In this document: in pieces, positions 55,591 to 64,000 of the stretch
Position numbering within the stretch: position 1 is the first letter of the stretch
Layout of the letters: every line of letters starts with the position of its first letter
NCBI GenBank assembly: GCA_963709075.1
Contig: CAVPUY010000009.1
Location: forward strand, 992,001-1,056,000
Length of the DNA: 64,000 nt
Direction: 5' to 3'
Source: Palsa-506 sp963709075
GTDB taxonomy: Bacteria; Actinomycetota; Actinomycetes; Streptosporangiales; Streptosporangiaceae
Program-made: the position numbers and the translations under genes
Notes under the pieces: model-generated
What the model saw: only the letters and a program-made list of their open reading frames with translations
Told to the model about the DNA's origin: nothing
Databases searched by the model: none

Positions 55591-56458
55591 TCACCCGGCC
55601 AGCGCCGGCGCGCCCGGATACCGAGCCCGCGCCGGACCCTGCCGTTCCGGGTGGAGGCCGTCCGCCAGCTCACGGCGCCGGCGCACGATGATCGCGTTCT
55701 GGAATCCTGCTGGTTCTGCCGTGGATCCTGGTCGGCGCCTTCGAGGTCAGCGGCCCGGCCTCGGCAGGGAACGGGACGCCCGGGCCTGGTCGCGGTGGCC
55801 ACCGACGGCGGGCTGAACTTCGCGGCGTTCAGCTTCTTCGTGTCGGCCGGGCTTCCTGCTGGTCGTGGCGGTCGCGCTGTTCTGCGGGGACACGGTGGCC
55901 AGCGAGGCGAGCTGGTCGTCACTGCGGTACCTGCTGGCCGCGCCGGTGCCGCGGGCCCGGCTGCTGCGGCAGAAGCTGGCGGTCGCGCTGGCCTACTCGC
56001 TCCGTCGCGATCGTCACGCTCGCCGCGGATGTCGCTGGTCGCGGGGACGGTCGCGTTCGGCTGGCACCCGCTGCGGCTGCCCGGCAGCCGGGGTCGACCT
56101 GCCGGCCGGGACCGCGCTGGCCCGGCTGGGCATCGTGCTCGGCTACATCCTGATCACCGAGCTCGTGGTGGCGGCGCTGGCGTTCCTGCTGTCGGTGTCG
56201 ACCGACTCGCCGCTCGGCGCGGTCGGCGGCGCGGTCGGCCTGGTGATCGTCAGCAACATCCTGGACGCGGTGACCGCGCTCGGCGTCCTGGCGCGAGATC
56301 CTGCCGACCCACTGGCAGTTCTCCTGGCTGAGCGCACTGCAGTCGCAGATCACCTGGAACGGCATGATCGAGGGCGCCGTCGGTGTCGGTGTCGCTACGC
56401 GCTGGTCCTGTTCGCGCTCGCCTTCCGCCGCTTCCGGAATCGCGACATAGTTTCCTGA
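55576..56458 (+). pseudogene. ABC-2 type permease, frameshifted, partner of the S15-ABC fusion
   Basis: Segments in three frames give an ABC-2 permease: TLPFRVEAVRQL, LVAVATDGGLNFAAFSFFVS, ALFCGDTVASEASWSSLRYL (the D-T-x-A-x-E-x-x-x-x-S-L-R-Y block of NosY/BcrB-like permeases), LAAPVPRARLLRQKLAVALA, GIVLGYILITELVVAALAFL and LVIVSNILDAVTALG. The frame shifts near 55690, 55850, 56010, 56290 and 56390. The stop at 56456 ends a natural RRFRNRDI-type tail. With the upstream ATPase it would form a complete exporter. It is followed after 50 bases by a phosphoesterase gene. Confidence 0.68.
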
Positions 56459-56510
56459 CCGCGGGGCATATGACGCTACCGCGGCATCCGGGGAGAAAGG
56501 CGGTGGCAAC

Positions 56511-57959
56511 GTGTGGGGACGGCTGGAGCAGCTTGAGGTGCGGCGCCGGGGGCGCCATGCCGGAGGCCAGCCGCCCGGGCAGCGCCCGGCGCCGTCCCGG
56601 CCGCCCGGCACCGATCTGCTGCCGCAGATCGAGCACATCGTCGTCCTGATGATGGAAAACCACTCCTACGACAACTACCTCGGCATGCTGCCGGGCCGCG
56701 GCGAGGGCTTCCCGCTCGGAGCGGACGGGGAGCCCGCGGTGTATAACGCGGGCGGCGACGGTGAGCCAGTCCGCGCCTACCACCTGAAGTCCACCGACCA
56801 GCACCCGCAGGCGCCTTCGCAGAGCTGGCACGCGAGTCACCTGCAGTGGGGCGCGGGAAAGTGTGACGGTTTCGTGGCCAGCACGCAGACGGTGCTGCCT
56901 GACGCCGATGCCGCCACCGGCATGGGTTACTGGACCGAAGATGACCTGCCGTTCTACTACGGTCTCGCCAGGACCTTCCCGCTGGCCGATCACTGGTTCA
57001 GCTCATGCCTCGGCCCGACGTTTCCCAACCGCCGCTTCCTCATCGCCGGTACGGCGCACGGCCTCATCGATGACTCGCCACTCGACTTGCTCGACTACCC
57101 GCCCGCCGGGACGATTTTCGACATGCTGACCAGGAACGGGATCTCCTGGGTCAACTACCATCCGGTGGCCGCTGACGCCTCCAGGCTCAGGCGCTACGCG
57201 CATCACAAGCGCCGGATGGCCCGGCGGCGGCTGCTTTCGCTCAGCAGGTCGGTCCGCGGCGTGACCGCGGGAATCCAGAAGGACCTGCAGTTCACCGCGA
57301 ACGTCTTCCCGCTTGGCATCGGCCGGTACATGCAGCACGTCCGCGGCACCGACCAGTTCTTCACCGACGCGGACAACGGCACGCTGCCCGCGTTCAGCAT
57401 CGTGGATCCCGACTTCGACAACTACTCGGAGGAGAACCCGCAGGACATCAGGAAGGGCGAGAGCTTCGCGGCCGAGGTGATCAACCGGGTCATGCACGGC
57501 AAGGGCTGGCCGCGCACCCTGCTGATCTGGGTGTATGACGAGCACGGCGGCTACCATGACCATGTCTCGCCGCCCGCTGCCATCCCGCCCGACGACGTCG
57601 AGGGACGCAGCCTCATCGGCAGCCCGACCCGGCTGCAGGCCTTCCTGCGACCGTTGCTTCCCGGCCTGATCAAGGGCGCGGAGAACGTGGCGAAGGGACC
57701 GGGTCGTTACGACCATTACGGGTTCCGGGTCCCCGCCGTGATCATCTCGCCGTATGCGCGGCCGGACTATGTCTGCACCGAGGTGCTCGACCACACGTCC
57801 GTGCTCAGGCTCCTCGAGGAGAAGTGGAACCTGCCCGCGCTGACCCGGCGGGACGCGGCGGCCGTCTCGCCGCTCGATGCGCTGGACCTCACCGGCCCGC
57901 CTGCCTTCCGCGAGCCGCCGTCACTGCCGGAACCTGCCCTGAGCTGGGGCTCCTGGTAA
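56511..57959 (+). CDS. Phospholipase C-like phosphoesterase (PF04185), apparently cytosolic
   Basis: A 482-residue alkaline-phosphatase-superfamily phosphoesterase of the bacterial phospholipase C/acid phosphatase AcpA group: IEHIVVLMMENHSYDNYLGM (metal-binding ENRSFD-type motif), GYWTEDDLPFYYGLARTFPL, DHWFSSCLGPTFPNRRFLIA, FSIVDPDFDNYSEENPQDIR, and WVYDEHGGYHDHVSPP near 345. The N-terminus (WGRLEQLEVRRRGRHAGGQP) is basic and not a signal peptide, unlike most exported family members, so location is unclear. GTG 56511 has AAGG upstream. Its 3' end overlaps the convergent DedA gene by 39 bases. Undamaged despite damaged genes just upstream. Confidence 0.88.
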   Translation: MWGRLEQLEVRRRGRHAGGQPPGQRPAPSRPPGTDLLPQIEHIVVLMMENHSYDNYLGMLPGRGEGFPLGADGEPAVYNAGGDGEPVRAYHLKSTDQHPQAPSQSWHASHLQWGAGKCDGFVASTQTVLPDADAATGMGYWTEDDLPFYYGLARTFPLADHWFSSCLGPTFPNRRFLIAGTAHGLIDDSPLDLLDYPPAGTIFDMLTRNGISWVNYHPVAADASRLRRYAHHKRRMARRRLLSLSRSVRGVTAGIQKDLQFTANVFPLGIGRYMQHVRGTDQFFTDADNGTLPAFSIVDPDFDNYSEENPQDIRKGESFAAEVINRVMHGKGWPRTLLIWVYDEHGGYHDHVSPPAAIPPDDVEGRSLIGSPTRLQAFLRPLLPGLIKGAENVAKGPGRYDHYGFRVPAVIISPYARPDYVCTEVLDHTSVLRLLEEKWNLPALTRRDAAAVSPLDALDLTGPPAFREPPSLPEPALSWGSW

Positions 57960-58610
57960 CACCCTGCTGGCGGCGCTCGAGTCGTCAAGCGGTCCCGGGT
58001 AGGCCCGCTCGGCTCGCTCCTCGAGACGTTTCATGTGCCGGCGCAGGTAGCAGGTCAGCGCGACGATGACCACGACGACCAGGACGCCGCCTGCGATGGT
58101 TACCACCGTGCCGACCTGGTGCGCGGCCGCGCCGAGCAGGTACGCGCCGGTTCCGACCAGGACTGCCCAGAGGATGCCCCCGGCAGCGTTGTAGACACCG
58201 AAACGGCGCCAGCTCATCATGTTGGTGCCTGCCAGGAACGCGACGTAGGTCCGCAGCACCGTGATGAACCGGCCGACGAACACCACGCTGCCGCCATGGC
58301 GATCGAAGAGGTAGCGGCCCACCTTGAGCTTCGCCTCGTCCACATGCACCCGGTGGCCGTAGCGGCGCAGCAGCCGGTACCCTCCGTCCCGCCCGATGAG
58401 GTAGCCGAGGTTGTCACCGACGATGGCGGCGACGCTGGCCACGATCACCAGGTAGACAAGGCTCAGCCGGTGCGTGCTGCCGGCGAAGAGGGCGGCCGCT
58501 ATCAGCGTGGTCTCGCCGGGGACGGGCACGCCGAGGCTTTCCAGGCCGACCGCGAGAAATACGGCCCAGTAACCGTAGCTCTGGACCAGGTGCGCGGCGG
58601 TAGCTGTCAC
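57921..58610 (-). CDS. DedA family (SNARE-associated/VTT) membrane protein
   Basis: A 229-residue DedA protein: VQSYGYWAVFLAVGLESLGV, PVPGETTLIAAALFAG (the E/PxPGE motif), AAIVGDNLGYLIGRDGGYRL, FVGRFITVLRTYVAFLAGTN (the F..R...RT block), plus three or four helices and a long last helix. DedA proteins act in membrane lipid flipping and envelope homeostasis. GTG 58610 is preferred; the longer reading from 58697 adds an unrelated basic stretch. The 3' end overlaps the phosphoesterase gene tail to tail. Confidence 0.85.
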   Translation of the reverse strand: MTATAAHLVQSYGYWAVFLAVGLESLGVPVPGETTLIAAALFAGSTHRLSLVYLVIVASVAAIVGDNLGYLIGRDGGYRLLRRYGHRVHVDEAKLKVGRYLFDRHGGSVVFVGRFITVLRTYVAFLAGTNMMSWRRFGVYNAAGGILWAVLVGTGAYLLGAAAHQVGTVVTIAGGVLVVVVIVALTCYLRRHMKRLEERAERAYPGPLDDSSAASRVLPGAPAQGRFRQ

Positions 58611-58757
58611 GAGACCCCGCAGTACCCCGCATCGCGCTTCCGAACCGCCCGCATCGGCCTTCAGCGCGACCCGCGTCGACCCCTGGCCGCCCCGCATAGG
58701 TCGCCGGAACCGGGGTAATGGCTGGGCCTTCCGAAAATCTGAGAGGTGACCACCGCG

Positions 58758-59588
58758 ATGCCATCGATATCGTCACCGTCCACGAACATCTCCGCCAGCG
58801 CCAGGCGCGCATCAGAAAGCACGCCGGCCCGCGGACTGGCCCGGGCAGGCCTCGCGGCGCGCGGTGTCATCTACATCCTGATCGGCTGGGTCGCGATCCT
58901 GGTCGCGCTCGGCCAGCACTCGCGGCAGGCTGACCAGCAGGGTGCCTTGCAGTTGCTGGCCCGCCAGTCCTACGGCCTGGTTTCGCTCTGGCTACTTGGC
59001 ATCGGATTCGCCGGCTATGCGCTCTGGCGCCTCAGCGAAGCCGCCTTCGGCGTAACCGGCGAAGGCAATGGCGCGGGCCCCCGGCTGAAGTCGCTGGTCC
59101 GGGCCGTGATCTATGCGGGGTTCAGCTACCTGACCTTCCAGGTGATCTCAGGTACCGGCGGCAGCCAGACCAAGAAGCAGCAGGACGTGACGGCCAAGGT
59201 GATGCATCATGGGGCCGGCGGCCGGTGGCTGGTGGGCATAGTCGGCCTGATCATCGTGATCGCTGGCCTGACGCTCGTCTTCGAGGGCATCCGCCGCAAG
59301 TTCATGAAGTTCCTGCAGACATCGCAGATGAGCCTCCGGACGCGGCGCGTCGTCGAGCGGCTCGGCGTGACCGGGACCGCCGCCCGCGGCGTTGTCTTCG
59401 CGCTGGCCGGCGTCCTCGTGGTCGAGGCGGCCGTCACCTACAAGCCGGCCAAGGCAGGCGGCATCGACAAGGCGCTGCTCACGCTGCGCAATCAGCCGTT
59501 CGGCGAGTTCCTGCTGTTCCTCGCGGCAATCGGCCTTATCATCTTCGGCGTCTACGGGCTGTGCGAGGCCCGCTGGCGAAAGGTGTAA
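58758..59588 (+). CDS. DUF1206 membrane protein
   Basis: A 276-residue integral membrane protein made of three repeats of a two-helix unit, the DUF1206 pattern: GLARAGLAARGVIYILIGWV, SLWLLGIGFAGYALWRLSEA, LVRAVIYAGFSYLTFQVISG, WLVGIVGLIIVIAGLTLVFE, RLGVTGTAARGVVFALAGVL and FLLFLAAIGLIIFGVYGLCE. The RG.(I/V)(Y/F) signature begins each unit. Function unknown; frequent in actinobacteria. GAGAGG lies 11 bases before ATG 58758; GTG 58746 is the alternative. Undamaged. Confidence 0.85.
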   Translation: MPSISSPSTNISASARRASESTPARGLARAGLAARGVIYILIGWVAILVALGQHSRQADQQGALQLLARQSYGLVSLWLLGIGFAGYALWRLSEAAFGVTGEGNGAGPRLKSLVRAVIYAGFSYLTFQVISGTGGSQTKKQQDVTAKVMHHGAGGRWLVGIVGLIIVIAGLTLVFEGIRRKFMKFLQTSQMSLRTRRVVERLGVTGTAARGVVFALAGVLVVEAAVTYKPAKAGGIDKALLTLRNQPFGEFLLFLAAIGLIIFGVYGLCEARWRKV

Positions 59589-59731
59589 CTCGCCGCCAGG
59601 CAGGTCGCCGCAACGCAGGTCGCCGCGGCCGGCCGGCTACGCCCGCCGCCGCGGTCCGCCCCCGGTGGCAGCTCCGCCGCTGTGGTACAAGGAAGTCCAC
59701 GGGCGCATGCTGTCACCGGGGGGAGGTGCGG

Positions 59732-62700
59732 ATGGCGACCCCGGACGACAGCCTGGCCCAGGTGCCGGTGCGGCTGCGGCTGGTCGGCACTTTCGCCGTG
59801 GCCCGCGGCGCCGAGCCGGTGATCGCGGCCGAGCTCGGCAGCCGCAAGGCGCGGACGCTGCTCAAGCTGCTGGCCGCGCAGCGCCCGGGGACCGTCCCGG
59901 CCGAGCAGATCGTCGCGGTGCTGTGGGCGGGCCAGCCGCCTGCCAGCCCGGCGGAGAACGTCGCGACGTTCGTCAGCCGGCTGCGCCGCGTGCTCGGGCC
60001 CGGCGTCATCCAAGGCGGCCGTCCCGGTTACCGGCTCGGACCGCCGCCAGCCGTCCGGGTCGACCTGGACGACGCGGACCGCTGGATCGGCGAGGCCGAG
60101 CGGAGGCTGGCCGCGGCCGAGCCTGCCCTCGCGGCCGCCGCGGCGGCCCGCGCCAGCGATGTGCTGACGGCCGGGCTGGCGCTGGAAGACGAGCCGGCCG
60201 CCGAGTGGGCCCAGCCGGCCCGCGCCGAGCACGCCGAGCTCATCCAGCGGGCCAGGCGGGTGCTCGCGCAGGCCGCGCTGGCGGCCGGCGACCCGGCCAC
60301 CGCGAGAGCGGCCGCGGCGGCCGCCGTGGCCGGCGACCCTTACGACGAGCGCTCCCGCCGGGCGCTGATGCGCGCGCACGTCGCAGAAGGCGAGCCCGCC
60401 CGCGCGCTGGCCGCCTACGCCGAGCTGCGCGACCTGCTCGCCGAGGAACTGGGCGCCGACCCCGCCCCGGAGACGCAGCAGCTGCACGTCGCCGTGCTCC
60501 GCGAGCAGCAGCCCGGCGAGCTGCCTGGCCAGCCTGGGCGGGATGCGCCGCCGGCCAGCATCAGCCAAGCTGGCCAGCCGGGCCAGCCGGGCCAGCCGGG
60601 CCAGCCGGGCCAGCCGGGCCGGCCACTGACCGGCCAGACCTGCCAGGCCGGGCCGCCGAGCTCGGCAGGCTTAGGCGCGCCTGGAACGACGCCGCAGCCG
60701 GCCGTCCCGCCCTCTACCTGGTCAGTGGCGAAGCAGGGATCGGCAAGACCCGGCTGGTAGACGAGCTGGCCCGGATCGCGGCCGGGACCGGCGGCACGGT
60801 GCTCGCCGCGCGCTGCTACGAGACCGAGCGGTCGCTGTTCCTGCAGCCGTTCGCCGACGCGATCGCGGCCGTGGCCCGCGCGACGCCGCCCGCCAGGATG
60901 CAGGAGCTGGCCGGGACCCACGCCGCGGCGCTGGCCCGGCTGGTGCCAGAGGTCGCCGAGCTGCTCGGCCAGGTTCCGGCGGCGCGGCAGGAAACCGCTG
61001 ACATCGAGCGGCGGCGGGCATTTGCCGGGGTCACCGCGTTTACCCGAGGCCTTACCGGCCTTAGCCCGGTGCTGCTCAGCTTCGACGACCTGCAGAACGC
61101 AGGCCGGGCGACGATAGAGCTGCTGCACTACCTGGCCAGGCACGTGCCGCACAGCCGGCTGCTCGCGGTCGCCACGGTGCGCGCGGAAGAAGGCGCAGGC
61201 GTCCTCGATTCGCTGGCCGACGTGTCGTCCCGGATCGACCTCGGCCCGTTGCCTGACCAGGCCGTCACGAGCCTGGCCGCCGAGGCCGGGCTGGCCGATC
61301 AGGCCGAGAGCATCATCGGGCAGGACCCGCGGCCATGCGCTGTTCGTGGTCGAGACGCTGCGCGCGCTGACGGCGGGCAACGCCGGGATCCCGGTCTCGC
61401 TGGAGGCGGCAGTGCTGGCCCGGGTCCGGCGGGCGGGCCAGCCGGTGGAGACCGCGCTGCGGGCGGGCGCGGTGCTCGGCAGCTCGTTCGACCCGGCGAC
61501 CCTGGCCGGCCTGCTCGGCGAGAGCCCGCAATCCGTGCTCGGGACCTGCACCGACGCGCACGCCGCCCGGCTGCTCGTGGTCGCCGAGCGGGACTACGAG
61601 TTCGCCAACGACCTGATCCGCGAGGTGCTGTATGCGACGACCCCGGCCCCGGCCCGGGTCGCCTACCACGCCAAGGCGGCCGACCTGCTGACCCGCAAGC
61701 CGGAGGCGATGGCCGCGCATGCGGCCGCGGCCGGGGACTGGTCGCGGGCCGCTCGCGGCTGGCTGCTGGCCGGGGAGCAGGCGCTGGGCCGCGCGGCCGC
61801 GGCGGACGCGGCCGAGTTGCTGACCCGCGGCATGGAAGCGGCGGACCAGGCGGGCGACCGCGAAGTACGGGCCCGGGCGCTGCTTGCCCGCGGCTGGGCC
61901 AGGCAGACCAAGGCTGACTACGCGGCGGCAGTCGCCGACATCGAGGCGGCGATCACCACCTCCCGCGAGACCGGCGACCGGCGGCTGGAGATGGCCGGGC
62001 TGCTCGCGCTCGGCGGGGACGCCCGGGTGGCGCTGGGCCAGCCGATTCCGGACGCGATCTGGACGGTCGAGCGCGGGCTCTCGATCGCGACCGCGCTGTC
62101 CGACCGGGCCACCGAGGCCAACCTGCGGGCCAGGCTCGCCATCTACGCGGTCAACGAGCTCCGCTTCGACGAGGCCGTCAAGCAGGGCCGTCTCGCGGTC
62201 CGCGCCGCGCGGGCGTCCGGTGATGACGAGGCGCTGGCCGCCGCGCTTGACGGGCAGAAGGCGTCGGTCGCCTACCTTGGCGAGATCAGTGCCCTGGTGC
62301 CCATTATCGAGGAGCTGGAGCCGCTGCTCCGCCGTCTCGGTGACCTGCGGCTGCTGCCCTGGACGATCTTCGAGTCGGCCTTTCCCGCGCTCGCGGCCGG
62401 CGACTGGCCGGCCGCCGCCGCCCGGATCGACGCCTCCCTGGAAGTCAGCCGCCGCAGCGGCAGCATGGCGCATGCCGCCTGGCATGTCGCCGTCAGCGGC
62501 GCGGTGGCCCGGCTGCAGGGCCGCTACGACGAGGCGGTCAGCGCGGCCGGCACGCGGTCGCGCTGACCGAGGAGGCGCCGCACTCCTGGGCCGCCGCGAT
62601 CGCGGGCGCCGAGCTCGGCACGACCCTGCTGGAAATGGGCGACGCCGGCCAGGCGGCGGCGGTGCTTGAGCGCACCAGGGATATCGCTGCGGCGCAGGCC

Positions 62701-63099
62701 GGCGCGGAGGGCAGCCTGCTGCGCTGCCTGGCGCCGCTCGCCGAGGCGACCGGCTCCCCGGTGATCCTGGCCGACGCTGCGGCCCTGCTCGACCGGATCC
62801 GGGCACCCGCCGGAACCGCGTTCCTGGCCGGGGACGGCTGCTATCTGGCGGTGGCGCGGGCCTGGCTGACCCGCGGCGAGCCGGAGCGGGCGCGGGCGGT
62901 GCTCGCGCCGCTGCTGCGGGCCGCGGCGCGGGTGCCGTGGGTCGCGCCGCTGGCCGCCGCGTCCCTGGTCGACGGCCGGGCCGCGGCCACGCTCGGCCTC
63001 GGCGCCGAGGCGGCGGCCCTGCTGCAGCGCGCGGCGGAACTCGGCAGGCGGCACGGCCTGCCGCGGATCGCGAGCGAGGCGGCAGCCGCCCTCGGCTGA
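59732..63099 (+). CDS. AfsR/BTAD-family regulator with ATPase and TPR region, three frameshifts
   Basis: The joined product (about 1120 residues) has an OmpR-type winged helix with BTAD domain (VRLRLVGTFAVARGAEPVIA, SRKARTLLKLLAAQRPG, FVSRLRRVLG; RALMRAHVAEGEPARALAAY, EELGADPAPETQQLH), a Gly/Gln/Pro repeat linker, an AAA/STAND ATPase (GRAAELGRLRRAWNDAAAG, Walker A VSGEAGIGKTRLV, LLSFDDLQNAGRATIELLHY) and a long TPR region. The frame shifts in the GGCCAGCCG repeat (60570-60680), near 61325, and near 62555. GGGAGG five bases before ATG 59732 fixes the start. AfsR/SARP-type regulators activate secondary-metabolite clusters; target here unknown. All domains intact, so sequencing indels are suspected. 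Confidence 0.78.
60570..60626. repeat. 9-bp GGCCAGCCG tandem repeat
   Basis: Six to seven copies in the linker between BTAD and ATPase domains of the AfsR-like gene, read as Gly-Gln-Pro. The first frameshift of that gene lies at or just after this array. Confidence 0.85.
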
Positions 63100-63205
63100 C
63101 CGCACCGGCTGCGTGGGATAGCAAGAATGACTGCAACGAGACTGCAACGCCACGGGTGACGATCACTGGTGGCCGGAACGTCCGGCCGTCAGCGAGGGAG
63201 GCACC

Positions 63206-64000
63206 ATGGCACTCGATGAGGCCAAGCTGAACGAATTTCTCGGGCGCTTCGTCTCCGATCTGGGCGCGACCATCGCCGCGGGCAACATCGTCATCGGGCA
63301 CCGGCTCGGGCTCTTCCGCGCTCTCGCCGAGGGGCCGGCCACGGCCGGCCAGCTCGCCGAGCGCACCGAGACCGACCCGCGCTACATAGCGGAATGGCTG
63401 CGCGGCCAGGCGGCCGGCGGCTACGTGCAGCACGACGCGGCCAATGACAGCTACTCGATGACCGAGGAGCAGGCGTTCGCGCTGGCCAACCCGGACGGCG
63501 CGGTCTACGCGCCCGGCGCGTTCGTGCTGGCGCTCGGCGCGCTGAAGGCGAACGACCGGATCGCCGAGCGCGTTCAGGTCCGGCAGCGGGCATGGGCTGG
63601 CACGAGCACGACGAGGACGTCTTCGTCGGCTGCGAGCAGTTCTTCCGGCCCGGCTACGTGGCCAACCTGGTGTCGTCCTGGCTGCCCGCGCTCGACGGCG
63701 TGGTGGCCGAAGCTGCAGGCCGGAGCGAAGGGCGCGGACCTCGGCTGCGGCCTCGGGCGCGTCGACCGTGCTGCTCGGCCAGGCGTACCCGGAGTCGAGG
63801 TTCACCGGAGTCGGACTACCACGAGCGGTCGATCGAGCTGGCCCGCAAGCGCGCCGCCGACGCCGGAGTCGCCGACCGGGTGCAGTTCGAGGTCGCCAAG
63901 GCGGCCGAGTTCTCCGGGTCGGACTACGACCTGATTACCACGTTCGACTGCCTGCACGATATGGGCGACCCGCTGGCCGCGGCGAAGCACATCCGCAGCG
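63206..64000 (+). CDS. Class I SAM-dependent methyltransferase with N-terminal winged helix, frameshifted, 3' end outside window
   Basis: The N-terminal part (LNEFLGRFVSDLGATIAAGN, HRLGLFRALAEGPATAGQLA, ERTETDPRYIAEWLRGQAAG, YSMTEEQAFALANPDG) is the winged-helix dimerisation domain of Rv2258c-like methyltransferases. After a frame change near 63590 it reads GMGWHEHDEDVFVGCEQFFR, PGYVANLVSSWLPALDGVV, then KLQAGAKGADLGCGLG (SAM motif I) and, after further changes near 63705, 63765 and 63805, GQAYPESRF, YHERSIELARKRAADAGVAD and DLITTFDCLHDMGDPLAAAK. The gene runs out of the window. GAGGGAGG just before ATG 63206. Substrate unknown. Confidence 0.75.

Noticed and set aside
61313..63805. 830-codon minus-strand ORF opposite the AfsR-like gene
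   Set aside because: Arg/Pro/Gly-rich shadow; the plus strand carries the ATPase and TPR motifs.

Overview
The window is very GC-rich (third codon positions almost all G or C) and carries families typical of soil Actinomycetota: a DUF574 SAM-dependent methyltransferase, the HelR RNA-polymerase recycling ATPase, GAF-ANTAR regulators, DUF1206 and DUF1707 membrane proteins, a DUF222-HNH nuclease, LAL-type LuxR and AfsR-type regulators, and an ECF42 sigma factor with a DGPF protein. This fits a Streptomyces/Streptosporangiales-like actinomycete; no species call is made. No rRNA, tRNA, CRISPR array or recognisable IS transposase was seen.

Layout. 1-4 kb: a heavily frameshifted LuxR/MalT-like regulator, an epimerase remnant and a frameshifted membrane-anchored alpha/beta hydrolase. 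4.2-6.4 kb: HelR. 6.4-9.7 kb: a decayed hydrolase and a repeat-rich DUF222-HNH protein. 10-12.5 kb: an ECF42 regulon (DHFR-like reductase, DGPF/YciI protein, sigma factor) with two matching ECF42-type promoters and a terminator. 12.6-18.7 kb: an RNA repair pair (Pnkp-Hen1) next to a membrane TrkA-N/RyR-domain protein. 18.8-29 kb: DUF574 methyltransferase, phosphatase remnant, possible structured RNA, SDR, secreted lysyl-oxidase-like protein, amidohydrolase, beta-helix lipoprotein, acylase remnant, FCD fragment and ornithine-cyclodeaminase homologue.

29-40 kb: DrrAB-type ABC exporter, two GAF-ANTAR proteins, a Pat-like GNAT/acyl-CoA ligase, a small glycogen-binding-fold protein, GNAT, 2-hydroxyacid dehydrogenase, glutathionyl-hydroquinone-reductase-like protein and an anti-sigma-like ATPase. 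40-47.3 kb (minus): an overlapping operon with GntR/UTRA regulator, APC permease, a PfkB kinase fused to a GlmS-type SIS domain, a nucleotidyltransferase-fold protein and a metallophosphoesterase, with a LOG protein downstream. Its content parallels the fructosamine (frl) operon, with FrlD- and FrlB-like activities fused. 47.5-64 kb: a long inverted repeat, a second LAL regulator, DUF1707, acyltransferase 3, a frameshift-riddled fusion of an exported S15-type hydrolase to an ABC ATPase with its permease, a phospholipase-C-like phosphoesterase, DedA, DUF1206, an AfsR-like regulator and a partial methyltransferase.

A recurrent feature is patchy reading-frame damage: mostly one-base gains that leave every conserved domain readable when frames are joined. 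It is clustered at 0-4, 24.8-27.5, 52.6-56.5 and 60-64 kb and absent from long stretches between. This looks at least partly like base-calling error, though the truncated remnants are clearly real decay. The window is also dense in short GC-rich tandem repeats at domain linkers and gene ends.
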